From: Candidatus Gastranaerophilales bacterium
GTDB lineage: Bacteria > Cyanobacteriota > Vampirovibrionia > Gastranaerophilales > Gastranaerophilaceae
Direction: 5' to 3'
DNA length: 64,000 nt
NCBI GenBank assembly: GCA_905235155.1
Contig: CAJOKJ010000010.1
Location: forward strand, 1-64,000
Both the position numbers and the translations under genes were made by a program. The notes below the pieces were generated by a model that saw nothing but the letters and a program-made list of their open reading frames with translations, did no database searches and was not told the origin of the DNA. Of this stretch, positions 1 through 8,028 are shown piece by piece. Each line of letters starts with the position of its first letter. Within the stretch, counting starts at the first letter, position 1.

Positions 1-66
1 AATAATATAAACATAATTCATGGCATTATCTGTTTTCATACTATGGCGATTTTGATTAAAACACAT
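1..66 (-). CDS. Partial ORF running off the left edge
   Basis: A reverse-strand ATG at 66 opens a frame of 22 codons that reaches the window edge without a stop. The visible N-terminus starts MCFNQNRHSMK and has no hydrophobic signal. An AAAGGA lies just before the ATG but the spacing is too short to be ideal, so the true start could be the ATG nine codons later. The main support is the strong sigma-28-like promoter upstream, which points in this direction. Product unknown. Confidence 0.3.
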   Translation of the reverse strand, partial: MCFNQNRHSMKTDNAMNYVYII

Positions 67-105
67 ATCCTTTGTTTTTCGTTTTATCTATCACCCACAG
101 TTTTT

Positions 106-167
106 ATATCGACATGCCTGCATGAAAACTTTAGGGATTTGTTTTATCTTGTTACATAAGTTTACAA
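106..167 (-). promoter_or_regulatory. Sigma-28-like promoter with conserved upstream box
   Basis: Reading leftwards, the core is TAAA (133-130), a 16-nt spacer, then GTCGATAT (113-106), close to the FliA/sigma-28 consensus TAAA-N15-GCCGATAA. Upstream, separated by 15 nt, is a 19-bp box (149-167) reading TTGTTACATAAGTTTACAA on the plus strand. The same composite occurs at 43731-43792 and 48259-48310. It should drive the off-window gene on the left. The assignment to a sigma-28-family factor is inferred from the motif only. Confidence 0.55.
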
Positions 168-224
168 TAATTTTCAAAAGCCTTTTAATTTATAGTATAA
201 TACTTGTTAATAAGGAGTGTTATC

Positions 225-738
225 ATGGCTGATACAACAAAAACAATAATTTGCCCTGCTTGCGGAAAAGAAATGGAAAAAATATATATTGAGCGTGCTC
301 AATGTTTTATTGATGTTTGCACAAACGGTTGCGGAGGAATATTTTTTGATAACAGAGAATTCAAAAAATTTGATGAAGAACACGAATCAATTGATGAAAT
401 AAAAAAAGCATTAGAAGGCAAAGAATTTAATAAAGTTGACGCTTCATATAAAAGAATATGTCCTGTGTGTGGAATGAAAATGATGAAAAATTCTACAAGC
501 ATAAAAGGGGAAATTATTGTTGATGATTGCTACGGATGCGGCGGCAAATTTTTAGATTTTGGCGAATTAGAAAAAATAAGAGCATAAAACAGAGGAAGAA
601 CGCTCACAAGATGTATTAAATTATCTAAAAGCAAGTATGGGAGAAGAATATGACGCAATGCATGCTCATAAAATAACAAAACAAAATAAACCTGAAAAAA
701 GTGGCTTATTTAATAATATAATCGACAAATTTTTGTAG
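225..738 (+). pseudogene. Zinc-ribbon (zf-TFIIB type) protein, frameshifted near its C-terminus
   Basis: The start is the ATG at 225, 7 nt after AAGGAG. Two CPxCGxxM/CxxCGG zinc ribbons are visible (CPACGKEM with CTNGCGGIFFD, then CPVCGMKM with CYGCGGKFLD), as in the zf-TFIIB family of small putative nucleic-acid-binding proteins. The first frame stops at 587 after 120 residues. The +1 frame is then open from about 580 to 738 and reads TEEERSQDVLNYLKASMG and onwards, an acidic/amphipathic tail of the kind expected after the second ribbon. A 1-2 nt indel around 580-588 is the simplest explanation. It may be genuine decay or an assembly error. The tail overlaps the 3' end of the convergent aminotransferase gene. 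Confidence 0.65.
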
Positions 739-1761
739 AGCATTGTTAAGGTAGGTTTCACCCATACCGAAGCCTATTCTAAAAAAGTTTTCACATTCAA
801 AAACAGATGCGGGAATTAGCAAAATTCCCGCATTTTTTACTAATTGTTCGCAAAATTCTTTTGAATTTTTATCAGAATTATAATTAACACAACCAATTGC
901 ACAATTTATAGGCTCTTTTACCCAGCAATAACCTGTTTTTTTAAAAAAATCCTCAACTATTTTTTTATTTGTTTGTATGATATTTTGGTTTCTTTGAATA
1001 ATTATTTCTTTATTATTTAATGCTAAAGTTGCAACTGCGTCATCAATAGCACTTATACTTATCGTATTATATTGACGATTTTTATTAACCTTATCTATAA
1101 AATTTTCATCCGCACAAATCCAACCCAGTCTTATGCCTGCAAGCGAATATGATTTTGACATACTGCCTGTAACAATTGACTTTTCATAAATATCAGTAAA
1201 AGATTTTGTATATGGTAAACCTCTATAAGCCTCATCTGCAAAAATATAAGCATTATTTTTGCTTGCAACATTTAAAAGTAAATTAATTTCATCATAGGAT
1301 AAAACTGTACCTGTTGGATTATTTGGATTATTTATACAAATTAGCTTTGCATCTTTTGCATTTTTTTCAAGATTTGCAATATCAGTAAGCACAACATTTG
1401 CACCATAAAATTTTGGTAAAGAATAAATTTGCTGGTAACAAGGAGTAATACAGACAACTTTATCACCATTATTTACAAAGGTTCTTAAAGCAAGTTCATT
1501 TGCACCAATTCCGCCAAGTGTAACTGTAATATTTTCAAGAGTTTTATCATCATATAGATTGCAAATAGCTTGTTTTAAATTTTTTGAACCATACAAATCT
1601 CCATATCCAAGTTGAATATTTTTCAAATTAAGTTCACAGTCACAAATATTTTCAAGTTCTTCTATTGTCAAATTTTGGACGCAAGTTTGAGATAAATCAT
1701 ATTCGGTTATATTTTCATATTTTGCAATCCAATTTTCGAGTTTAAATTTTTCAACAAGCAT
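706..1761 (-). CDS. PLP-dependent class I/II aminotransferase (HisC/CobD-like)
   Basis: The 351-residue protein has the fold-type I signatures: NNPNNPTG (about 144-151), DEAYR (176-180), and the Schiff-base lysine in SMSKSYSLAG (K203), followed by RLGW with the substrate-phosphate or carboxylate arginine. Length and motifs match the histidinol-phosphate aminotransferase / L-threonine-phosphate decarboxylase branch, but the exact substrate cannot be read from sequence. Its ATG shares one base with the stop codon of the upstream ABC-F gene, so the two are probably translationally coupled. No his or cob genes are nearby, which argues against naming it hisC. Confidence 0.9.
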   Translation of the reverse strand: MLVEKFKLENWIAKYENITEYDLSQTCVQNLTIEELENICDCELNLKNIQLGYGDLYGSKNLKQAICNLYDDKTLENITVTLGGIGANELALRTFVNNGDKVVCITPCYQQIYSLPKFYGANVVLTDIANLEKNAKDAKLICINNPNNPTGTVLSYDEINLLLNVASKNNAYIFADEAYRGLPYTKSFTDIYEKSIVTGSMSKSYSLAGIRLGWICADENFIDKVNKNRQYNTISISAIDDAVATLALNNKEIIIQRNQNIIQTNKKIVEDFFKKTGYCWVKEPINCAIGCVNYNSDKNSKEFCEQLVKNAGILLIPASVFECENFFRIGFGMGETYLNNALQKFVDYIIK

Positions 1762-3398
1762 TATTTCTTACCTGCGGTTGCAAATTTGTTATAAAGTAAA
1801 TCTCGTCTTTTTTGAATATCCGGACTATTCAGGTAATCTTCATATTTCATTTGGAAATTTATATATCCATAAGGAGAAATTTCAACAATTCTATCTGCAA
1901 CTGTTTGAATAAATTGATAATCTTGAGATGTAAATAAAACCGTTCCAGTATAATCAATTAAAGCATTATTTAATGATGTAATAGCCTCCAAATCTAAATG
2001 GTTTGTAGGTTCGTCAAAAATAAGAACATTACTTTCCGCAATCATCATTTTTGCAAGCATACAACGGACTTTTTCACCACCGGAAAGAACATTAACCGAT
2101 TTTTCTGCATCTTCTCCTGAAAATAACATTCTACCCAAATAACCTCTTAAATAGCTTATATGCTGCTCTTGAGAATATTGACCAAGCCATTTAATTAAAT
2201 CCATATTTGAATCAAATAAATGTCCGTTTTCTTTTGGATAATATGAACGAGTTGCTGTTACACCCCAATTAATTTCTCCGCTATCAGATTCCATTTCACC
2301 TGCAAGCATTTTAAACAATGTTGTTATAATTATCGGATTTTTAGCAATAAAGGCTATTTTTTCACCTTGAACAACATCAAGAGAAAAGTTTTTAATCAAC
2401 AATTCGCCATTTAAAGATTTATTTAAACCTTGAATATGCAAAACATCTTTTCCCGGAACTTTTGAATATTTAAAATTAATACTCGGATATTTTCTTGTAG
2501 ACGGTTTAATATCTTCTAACGTAAGTTTTTCTAACATATTTTTACGAGAAGTTGCTTGTTTTGCTTTTGACGCATTAGCACTAAATCTTGCAATAAATTT
2601 TCTAAATTCTTCCGCTTTTTCTTCAATCTTTTTATTACGTTCTTCTTTTTGCTTCATAATCAAAGCACTTGCCTGAGTCCAAAAAGCGTAATTACCTGTA
2701 TACAATGTAATATTTCTAAAATCAATATCTGCAATGTGCGTGCAAACTCTGTCTAAAAATTTTCTGTCGTGCGAAACAACAATTACAAGATTTGGAAAAT
2801 CAATTAAAAAATCTTCCAGCCAAGTAATAGTTTTCAAATCCAAGTGGTTTGTCGGTTCGTCCATTAACAAAATATCAGGTGTTCCAAAAAGAGCTTGAGC
2901 AAGCAATACTCTCACTTTTTCACTGCCTGACAAATCTTTCATCAAACTGTAATGCAATTCATCAGGTATTCCTAAATCCGATAAAAGTGAGGATGCGTTT
3001 GCCTCTGCCTGCCAACCGTCAAGTTCTGCAAATTCAGTTTCTAAATCAGCAACTCTAAGTCCGTCCTCGTCATTAAAATCTTCTTTTGCATACAAGGCTT
3101 CACGCTCTTTCATAACATCGTAAAGATGCTTATGCCCCATAATTACGGTATCTAAAACAGTGTATTCATCAAATTCAAAGTGATTTTGTTTTAACACCGC
3201 AATACGTTGTCCCTTTTTTATGTGAACTTCTCCGGATGTAGGCTCTAATTCGCCTGACAAAACCTTTAAAAAAGTTGATTTACCCGCACCATTAGCACCT
3301 ATTAATCCGTAACAATTACCCGATGAAAATTTTATATTAACATTTTCAAAAAGTGGTTCAGAGCCAAATTTTACAGTAACGTTTTCTGTTGTAATCAT
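1761..3398 (-). CDS. ykpA: ABC-F family ATPase, YkpA/YbiT type
   Basis: A 545-residue soluble protein with two ATP-binding cassettes and no membrane domain, as in ribosome-associated ABC-F translation factors. NBD1 has an intact Walker A (GANGAGKST), signature (LSGSEKVRVL) and Walker B (ILLMDEPTNHLD). A charged linker with the ARFSANASKAKQATSRK stretch separates the domains. NBD2 lacks a normal P-loop (IAKNPIIITTLF), which is also true of Bacillus YkpA and so is a subfamily trait. It keeps signature and Walker B, but the H-loop reads TSQDYQF where YkpA has TSHDHQF, so the switch histidine appears replaced by glutamine. It is upstream of and coupled to the aminotransferase gene. Confidence 0.95.
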   Translation of the reverse strand: MITTENVTVKFGSEPLFENVNIKFSSGNCYGLIGANGAGKSTFLKVLSGELEPTSGEVHIKKGQRIAVLKQNHFEFDEYTVLDTVIMGHKHLYDVMKEREALYAKEDFNDEDGLRVADLETEFAELDGWQAEANASSLLSDLGIPDELHYSLMKDLSGSEKVRVLLAQALFGTPDILLMDEPTNHLDLKTITWLEDFLIDFPNLVIVVSHDRKFLDRVCTHIADIDFRNITLYTGNYAFWTQASALIMKQKEERNKKIEEKAEEFRKFIARFSANASKAKQATSRKNMLEKLTLEDIKPSTRKYPSINFKYSKVPGKDVLHIQGLNKSLNGELLIKNFSLDVVQGEKIAFIAKNPIIITTLFKMLAGEMESDSGEINWGVTATRSYYPKENGHLFDSNMDLIKWLGQYSQEQHISYLRGYLGRMLFSGEDAEKSVNVLSGGEKVRCMLAKMMIAESNVLIFDEPTNHLDLEAITSLNNALIDYTGTVLFTSQDYQFIQTVADRIVEISPYGYINFQMKYEDYLNSPDIQKRRDLLYNKFATAGKK

Positions 3399-3413
3399 TT
3401 TGTGTACCTTTTA

Positions 3414-4745
3414 TTAATGTGCTAAAAATCTGAAATAAATATATACAGTTGATGCTATAAGCGAAATAAATACTGTTATTGCACCATAGAATAGAAATTG
3501 CATAAATGTAATTTTATGATTTTTTGCAGCTGCATTTTCAGATACAATAACATTAGCAGCAGCACCGATAATTGTTAAGTTACCGCCTAAACATGCACCC
3601 AGTGATAAACACCACCAAAGAGGGTGAGCATATTCAGCACCCATTACAGACTGAATATTTGCAATCATAGGAGCCATAGTAACGGTATAAGGAATGTTAT
3701 CTATAATACCTGATAAAATACCCGAACCCCATAAAATAACCATTGCAGTAGCAGTTTCGGAACCGTTAGTTACATCAAGCAACCATTTCGCCATTAATGC
3801 AATACCGCCGGAAGCCTCTAATCCGCCTATAATTACAAATAAACCAATAAAGAAGAATATCGTATTCCACTCTACATCCTTAATAATATTTGTAGGTTTT
3901 TCAAACAATAACAAGAAGCTTGCACCCGTCATAGCCGATAAACTTGCAGGAATATGTGTCATATCGTGAGTTACAAATCCTAAAATTACAAGACCTAAAA
4001 CAATAATACTTCTAATCATTCCTGCTTTGTCTTTTATTGTATGACTGTTATCTAATTTTGCAATTTCAGCCATTTTTTCAGGTTCTGCTTTTAATTGTTT
4101 TCTAAAGAACAAAATCATAACACCAATAACAAGTGCCAAAATTAAACAAACAATGTCAGTAAGTTCTAAAATGAAATCCATAAATGATAAACCTGCGGCA
4201 CTACCAATAATGATATTTGGAGGGTCGCCGATTAATGTTGCAGTACCACCAATATTTGATGATAAAATTTCCGTAATCAAATATGGAGCGGGATTAATTT
4301 CCAGTTTATCTGCAATATAGAAAGTTATTGGCATAATTAATATTACAGTAGTTACATTATCCAAAAATGCAGATGCGACGGCCGTAAATAATGCCAAAAC
4401 AACTAAAATCCAAACAGGATGACCTTTTGTAAACTTTAATAATTCATTTGCTATCCAGTTAAAAACACCTGTTTCTGTTGAAATATTGACTATAATCATC
4501 ATTGAAACAAGTAAGAAAATTACGTTAAAATCAACAAAGTTGATAAAATAATGCGGGTCTAAAGAACCGTCAGGTAAAGTCTTATTTACGCTAACAAGTC
4601 CTAAAAACATAGTGCAAGCCGCACCAATTAATGCTATTGTAACTTTAGGTATTTTTTCAGTTGCAATAAAAATATATGCAAGAATTAAAATAACCGCAGA
4701 AACAATAACCGCATTGTTGCCTACTAATCCGCTTAAAAATTCCAT
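3414..4745 (-). CDS. SLC13/ArsB-NhaD family permease
   Basis: About a dozen hydrophobic segments fill this 443-residue protein. The segment FLDNVTTVILIMPITFY followed by ILSSNIGGTATLIGDPPN is the hallmark of the ion-transporter superfamily that includes ArsB, NhaD and dicarboxylate/sulfate carriers, and a matching repeat (GIIDNIPYTVTMAPM, GGNLTIIGAAANV) lies in the second half. The substrate could be Na+/H+ or an organic or inorganic anion. The ATG at 4745 was chosen because AAAGGAAG precedes it; an in-frame TTG twelve codons upstream lacks such a site. The gene is 15 nt upstream of the ABC-F gene on the same strand. Confidence 0.9.
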   Translation of the reverse strand: MEFLSGLVGNNAVIVSAVILILAYIFIATEKIPKVTIALIGAACTMFLGLVSVNKTLPDGSLDPHYFINFVDFNVIFLLVSMMIIVNISTETGVFNWIANELLKFTKGHPVWILVVLALFTAVASAFLDNVTTVILIMPITFYIADKLEINPAPYLITEILSSNIGGTATLIGDPPNIIIGSAAGLSFMDFILELTDIVCLILALVIGVMILFFRKQLKAEPEKMAEIAKLDNSHTIKDKAGMIRSIIVLGLVILGFVTHDMTHIPASLSAMTGASFLLLFEKPTNIIKDVEWNTIFFFIGLFVIIGGLEASGGIALMAKWLLDVTNGSETATAMVILWGSGILSGIIDNIPYTVTMAPMIANIQSVMGAEYAHPLWWCLSLGACLGGNLTIIGAAANVIVSENAAAKNHKITFMQFLFYGAITVFISLIASTVYIYFRFLAH

Positions 4746-4814
4746 ATATACTTCCTTTTCATTTTGTACTTTTAATATCAATAAAAATTATAACATAAAC
4801 AAAATTCTAAGTAA

Positions 4815-5033
4815 CTATTTATCTTTATTGTACGGAAGATTGTAGTAAATCATTTCTGTAAATATTAACTTTTCTTCAACAGATATTGCAAAAATTTTAT
4901 CATATTGTGTACTTTTACAATAATTTTCAAAATATGTTCTTAAATCTTTTAACTCATCTGTTAAAAAGCTTTGCGTTTGCCATAAGTTATCGGTAAACAT
5001 TTTGTATTCAATTTTTATATTATCTAATGTCAT
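4815..5033 (-). CDS. Small hypothetical protein
   Basis: A 72-residue soluble protein beginning MTLDNIKIEYKMF, rich in aromatic and charged residues, without recognisable motifs. ATG at 5033 is preferred, with an in-frame GTG three codons upstream as the alternative; neither has a strong Shine-Dalgarno. It sits upstream of the SLC13 gene in the same orientation. Codon use resembles its neighbours. I do not recognise the family. Confidence 0.5.
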   Translation of the reverse strand: MTLDNIKIEYKMFTDNLWQTQSFLTDELKDLRTYFENYCKSTQYDKIFAISVEEKLIFTEMIYYNLPYNKDK

Positions 5034-5082
5034 TATTAGCACTACTAAAATTTACTCTAGTACAATTATACTCTTTTACGTG

Positions 5083-5112
5083 ATAACAACCATTCAACCA
5101 TTCAACCTCTCT
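5083..5112. repeat. Short CATTCAAC-type direct repeat
   Basis: Three near-identical CATTCAACC units lie in tandem. In reverse complement they resemble the GGTTGAA repeats at about 55648-55667, suggesting a dispersed low-complexity repeat family in intergenic DNA. Confidence 0.45.
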
Positions 5113-5162
5113 TTACATGCCTGTATATTTTTTATACTATTAAATTAAGAAATGAGGAAGAT

Positions 5163-5504
5163 ATGGCAGATAAAGATGATAAAGTTATAGATTTGTTTTC
5201 TAAAGTAAACAAAAATTTTACTCACGAAGAATTAGAACAAATAAAATTCTTTGAGGGATTTCATTACGTAAAAATCAACAAAGACAAAAACAACAAAAAA
5301 TTTAACGCATCACATTTGAAAAAATATGCAGAAGGTTGTCATTACATAGTTCGTGTAATGAGAGAAGTTGATGGCGAAGTTTGGATGTATAATTATGATG
5401 TTCGAAATGATGAATTATTCAAATTTATGGAAAAGTTTAACGAAAACAAACTTAATGGAACTATTATTGAAATTGATAAATATTTTCCGGAAGGATTAGC
5501 ATAA
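5163..5504 (+). CDS. Conserved-operon hypothetical protein
   Basis: A 113-residue soluble alpha/beta-looking protein beginning MADKDDKVIDLFSK, with GAGGAAG just before its ATG. It has no cysteine pairs, signal or membrane segment. It is the first gene of an apparent operon with the radical SAM protein and RNase G: only one base separates its stop from the TTG start of the next gene. It may be a partner of the radical SAM enzyme, but no function can be assigned from sequence. Confidence 0.8.
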   Translation: MADKDDKVIDLFSKVNKNFTHEELEQIKFFEGFHYVKINKDKNNKKFNASHLKKYAEGCHYIVRVMREVDGEVWMYNYDVRNDELFKFMEKFNENKLNGTIIEIDKYFPEGLA

Positions 5505-5505
5505 A

Positions 5506-8010
5506 TTGGAATTTTTCGAACAATATCACGAAGGTTTATATAAATGTTCAAAACCTTATCAATACGTTGGCGGAGAAGTATTTTCCTTCAACAAAAATTT
5601 TGATAAGGCATCTGTTCGTTTTGCAATATGCTTTCCTGATAAATATGAAATAGGTATAAGCAATCTAGGGGCAAGAATTTTATATAATCAAATTAATAAA
5701 CAAGAAAACTTTATGGCTGACCGTGCCTATGCTCCGGAACCTGATTTCAAACCTAAAACATTATATGGCGTTGAATCAAAAAGACCATTAAATGAATTTG
5801 ATATCGTGGGTTTTTCACTTCAATATGAATTGTCTTATCCTACAATTTTAAAAATGCTTGAAATGTCAAAAATTTCGATAAGAAACAAAGACAGAAAAGA
5901 AGATGAACCTATCATAATTGCAGGAGGGCCCTGCTGTTTTAATCCTTTACCAATGTCAGAATTTATAGATGTTTTTGTAATTGGTGATGGAGAGCAAGCT
6001 GTAATTGAATTGTGTGAAATTATAGAAAAAACAAAAAAATTACCAAGACAAGAACGAATTAAAAAGCTATGTGAATTAAAAGGATTTTGGTCTGCAAGTG
6101 TTGGCGGAGATGTCGAAAAAAGAGTCGAACCATTGACCTACGAAACGGCATTAACAAAGCATCCGATTGCTTTCTCATCATCAATTCACGACAGAGCTAT
6201 CGTTGAAATTCGCAGAGGTTGCGGTAGAATGTGCCGTTTTTGCCAACCGGGACACGTAACATTACCAATAAGAGAAAGAAATGCAGAAGATATTATAAAA
6301 ATTACTAAAGAACTCGTAAATAACACAGGTTATGACGAATATTCTTTATTATCACTATCTTCAAATGATTATTCAAACATTAAAGAAGTTATCAAAGAAT
6401 TAAGCTGTGATTTTGACAAAAAGAAAGTAGGTGTATCACTTCCAAGTCAACGCATTGACGGTTTTAATCTCGAGCTTGCGGAACTTACACAGACGGTCAG
6501 AAAATCCACAATGACGCTGGCCCCTGAAGCAGGAAGTCAACGCTTAAGAAATGTAATAAAGAAAAATATTTCGGAAGAACAAATTTTGAGTGCTGTTTTA
6601 CAGTTATATGAAAATGGTTGGAGCAGAATAAAATTTTATTTTATAGTTGGACTACCAACCGAAACTCTTGAAGATATGGATGAAATGGCAGCATTAATGG
6701 AAAAAATCCGTTATCGTTGTCGTGGATTAAAGCAGGAAAAGGGACTTAAGCACGGACTTGATGTAACTTGTACATTATCTATATTTGTGCCAAAACCGTT
6801 TACACCATTCCAATTTTGTCCGCAAATGGATTTGGACGAAGTTATGCACCATATCAATTATTTAAAAGAAAAAACTAAACACATAAAAGGTTTGAAACTT
6901 AATTATCACGAACGCTTTGTATCACAAATAGAAGCCGTTTTAACACGTGGTAACAAAAATTTATGTAATTACGTTGAAAAATTGTATCAAAAAGGTTGTT
7001 ATTTAGACGCTTGGGGCGAATATTTCAACAAACAAGTTTGGGAAGAAACAGCAGCAGAATGTGGAATAGACTTAAAAGCACTTGCAATGAAAGCCTTTCC
7101 AACTAATAAAGAATTACCTTGGAATTTTATTAATGTCGGAATAGATAAGCAATGGCTAATTGATGAATATAACAAAGCCTTCGAACAAACAACAGAATTT
7201 AATTTACAACCGACTTGCGAACATAAATGCGTAAATTGTGGTGTTTGTAAGACATTAAAGGTTCACAAAATACTTGATAAACCTTATGAGGCAAAAGATT
7301 ACAAAAAATCAGAACACGCAAATATTGACCCGAGAACTGCTCCACACATAGAAACATACAGATACAGACTAAAAGTAACAAAATCAGGTATTTTAAGATA
7401 TTTTTCACACCTTGATTGGCAAAATACATTTTTAAAAGCCATTTTACGTTCAAATTTGAAAGTTGCATTTACACAAGGCTTTAACCCTACACCAAAAGTT
7501 TCTATGGGTATTGCATTACCTTTATTTATTGAAAGCGATTGTGAACTTGTTGATGTAGAATTTTTAAATAAAATTAGCACAGAAAACATTTCAAATGAAT
7601 TAAGTAAATTTTTACCTGACGGCTGTAAAATTATTTCAATAAACAAAATTGATAAAACAGCACCGGCTATTGACCATACTGCACAATGGGCAGAATACAA
7701 AGTATCACTTATAAAAAAAGATGATTGTAATTTGAAATCTTTTATGTATAATTGTAATATGGTTTTATCTCGTGAAGAAATTTTACTCACGAAGAAAAAC
7801 AAAAAAGGTTTACTCAAAACTTCAAACATTAAATCGTCAATAAAATCGTACACATTCAAAGACGATTGTTTGTATCTTAAATTAAAAACAGGACAAGGTA
7901 GTGAAATACCTGCTGTTAGAGCTGATGATATTATGAAACTTATATCAGAAGATACAATTTTTGACATAAAACGTCTGAGATTTTTTGACGAAAACGGTTT
8001 GGAGTTATAA
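5506..8010 (+). CDS. TIGR03960-family radical SAM protein fused to TIGR03936 domain
   Basis: An 834-residue protein. The N-terminal part (about 1-220) resembles a B12-binding-like Rossmann domain (DKYEIGISNLGARILY). The radical SAM core starts with RRGCGRMCRFCQPG: Cys239, Cys243 and Cys246 form the CxxxCxxC cluster ligand set. A further cysteine cluster (CEHKCVNCGVC) lies before the C-terminal radical-SAM-linked domain (YRLKVTKSGILRYFSHLDW), characteristic of TIGR03936. Families with this layout are typically encoded next to RNase G and ribosomal protein genes, as here, and an RNA-modifying role is often suspected but unproven. The start is TTG, with GGAAGG about 11 nt upstream inside the preceding gene. 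Confidence 0.95.
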   Translation: MEFFEQYHEGLYKCSKPYQYVGGEVFSFNKNFDKASVRFAICFPDKYEIGISNLGARILYNQINKQENFMADRAYAPEPDFKPKTLYGVESKRPLNEFDIVGFSLQYELSYPTILKMLEMSKISIRNKDRKEDEPIIIAGGPCCFNPLPMSEFIDVFVIGDGEQAVIELCEIIEKTKKLPRQERIKKLCELKGFWSASVGGDVEKRVEPLTYETALTKHPIAFSSSIHDRAIVEIRRGCGRMCRFCQPGHVTLPIRERNAEDIIKITKELVNNTGYDEYSLLSLSSNDYSNIKEVIKELSCDFDKKKVGVSLPSQRIDGFNLELAELTQTVRKSTMTLAPEAGSQRLRNVIKKNISEEQILSAVLQLYENGWSRIKFYFIVGLPTETLEDMDEMAALMEKIRYRCRGLKQEKGLKHGLDVTCTLSIFVPKPFTPFQFCPQMDLDEVMHHINYLKEKTKHIKGLKLNYHERFVSQIEAVLTRGNKNLCNYVEKLYQKGCYLDAWGEYFNKQVWEETAAECGIDLKALAMKAFPTNKELPWNFINVGIDKQWLIDEYNKAFEQTTEFNLQPTCEHKCVNCGVCKTLKVHKILDKPYEAKDYKKSEHANIDPRTAPHIETYRYRLKVTKSGILRYFSHLDWQNTFLKAILRSNLKVAFTQGFNPTPKVSMGIALPLFIESDCELVDVEFLNKISTENISNELSKFLPDGCKIISINKIDKTAPAIDHTAQWAEYKVSLIKKDDCNLKSFMYNCNMVLSREEILLTKKNKKGLLKTSNIKSSIKSYTFKDDCLYLKLKTGQGSEIPAVRADDIMKLISEDTIFDIKRLRFFDENGLEL

Positions 8011-8028
8011 AAAGAAAAGGAATTTTAG

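Noticed and set aside
2330-2400. Loss of Walker A in ABC-F NBD2 as a pseudogene sign
   Set aside because: The YkpA/YbiT subfamily naturally lacks a canonical P-loop at this place; the rest of the protein is intact.
4988-4996. Further GCCGATAA/ACCGATAA-like sites inside genes (for example near 4988, 10908 and 14673)
   Set aside because: They lack TAAA at the 16-nt spacing and the upstream box, and they lie within reading frames.
7299-7967. A 222-codon reverse-strand frame inside the radical SAM gene
   Set aside because: It is antisense to a well-supported conserved coding region, has no ribosome site, and its composition reflects the opposite strand.
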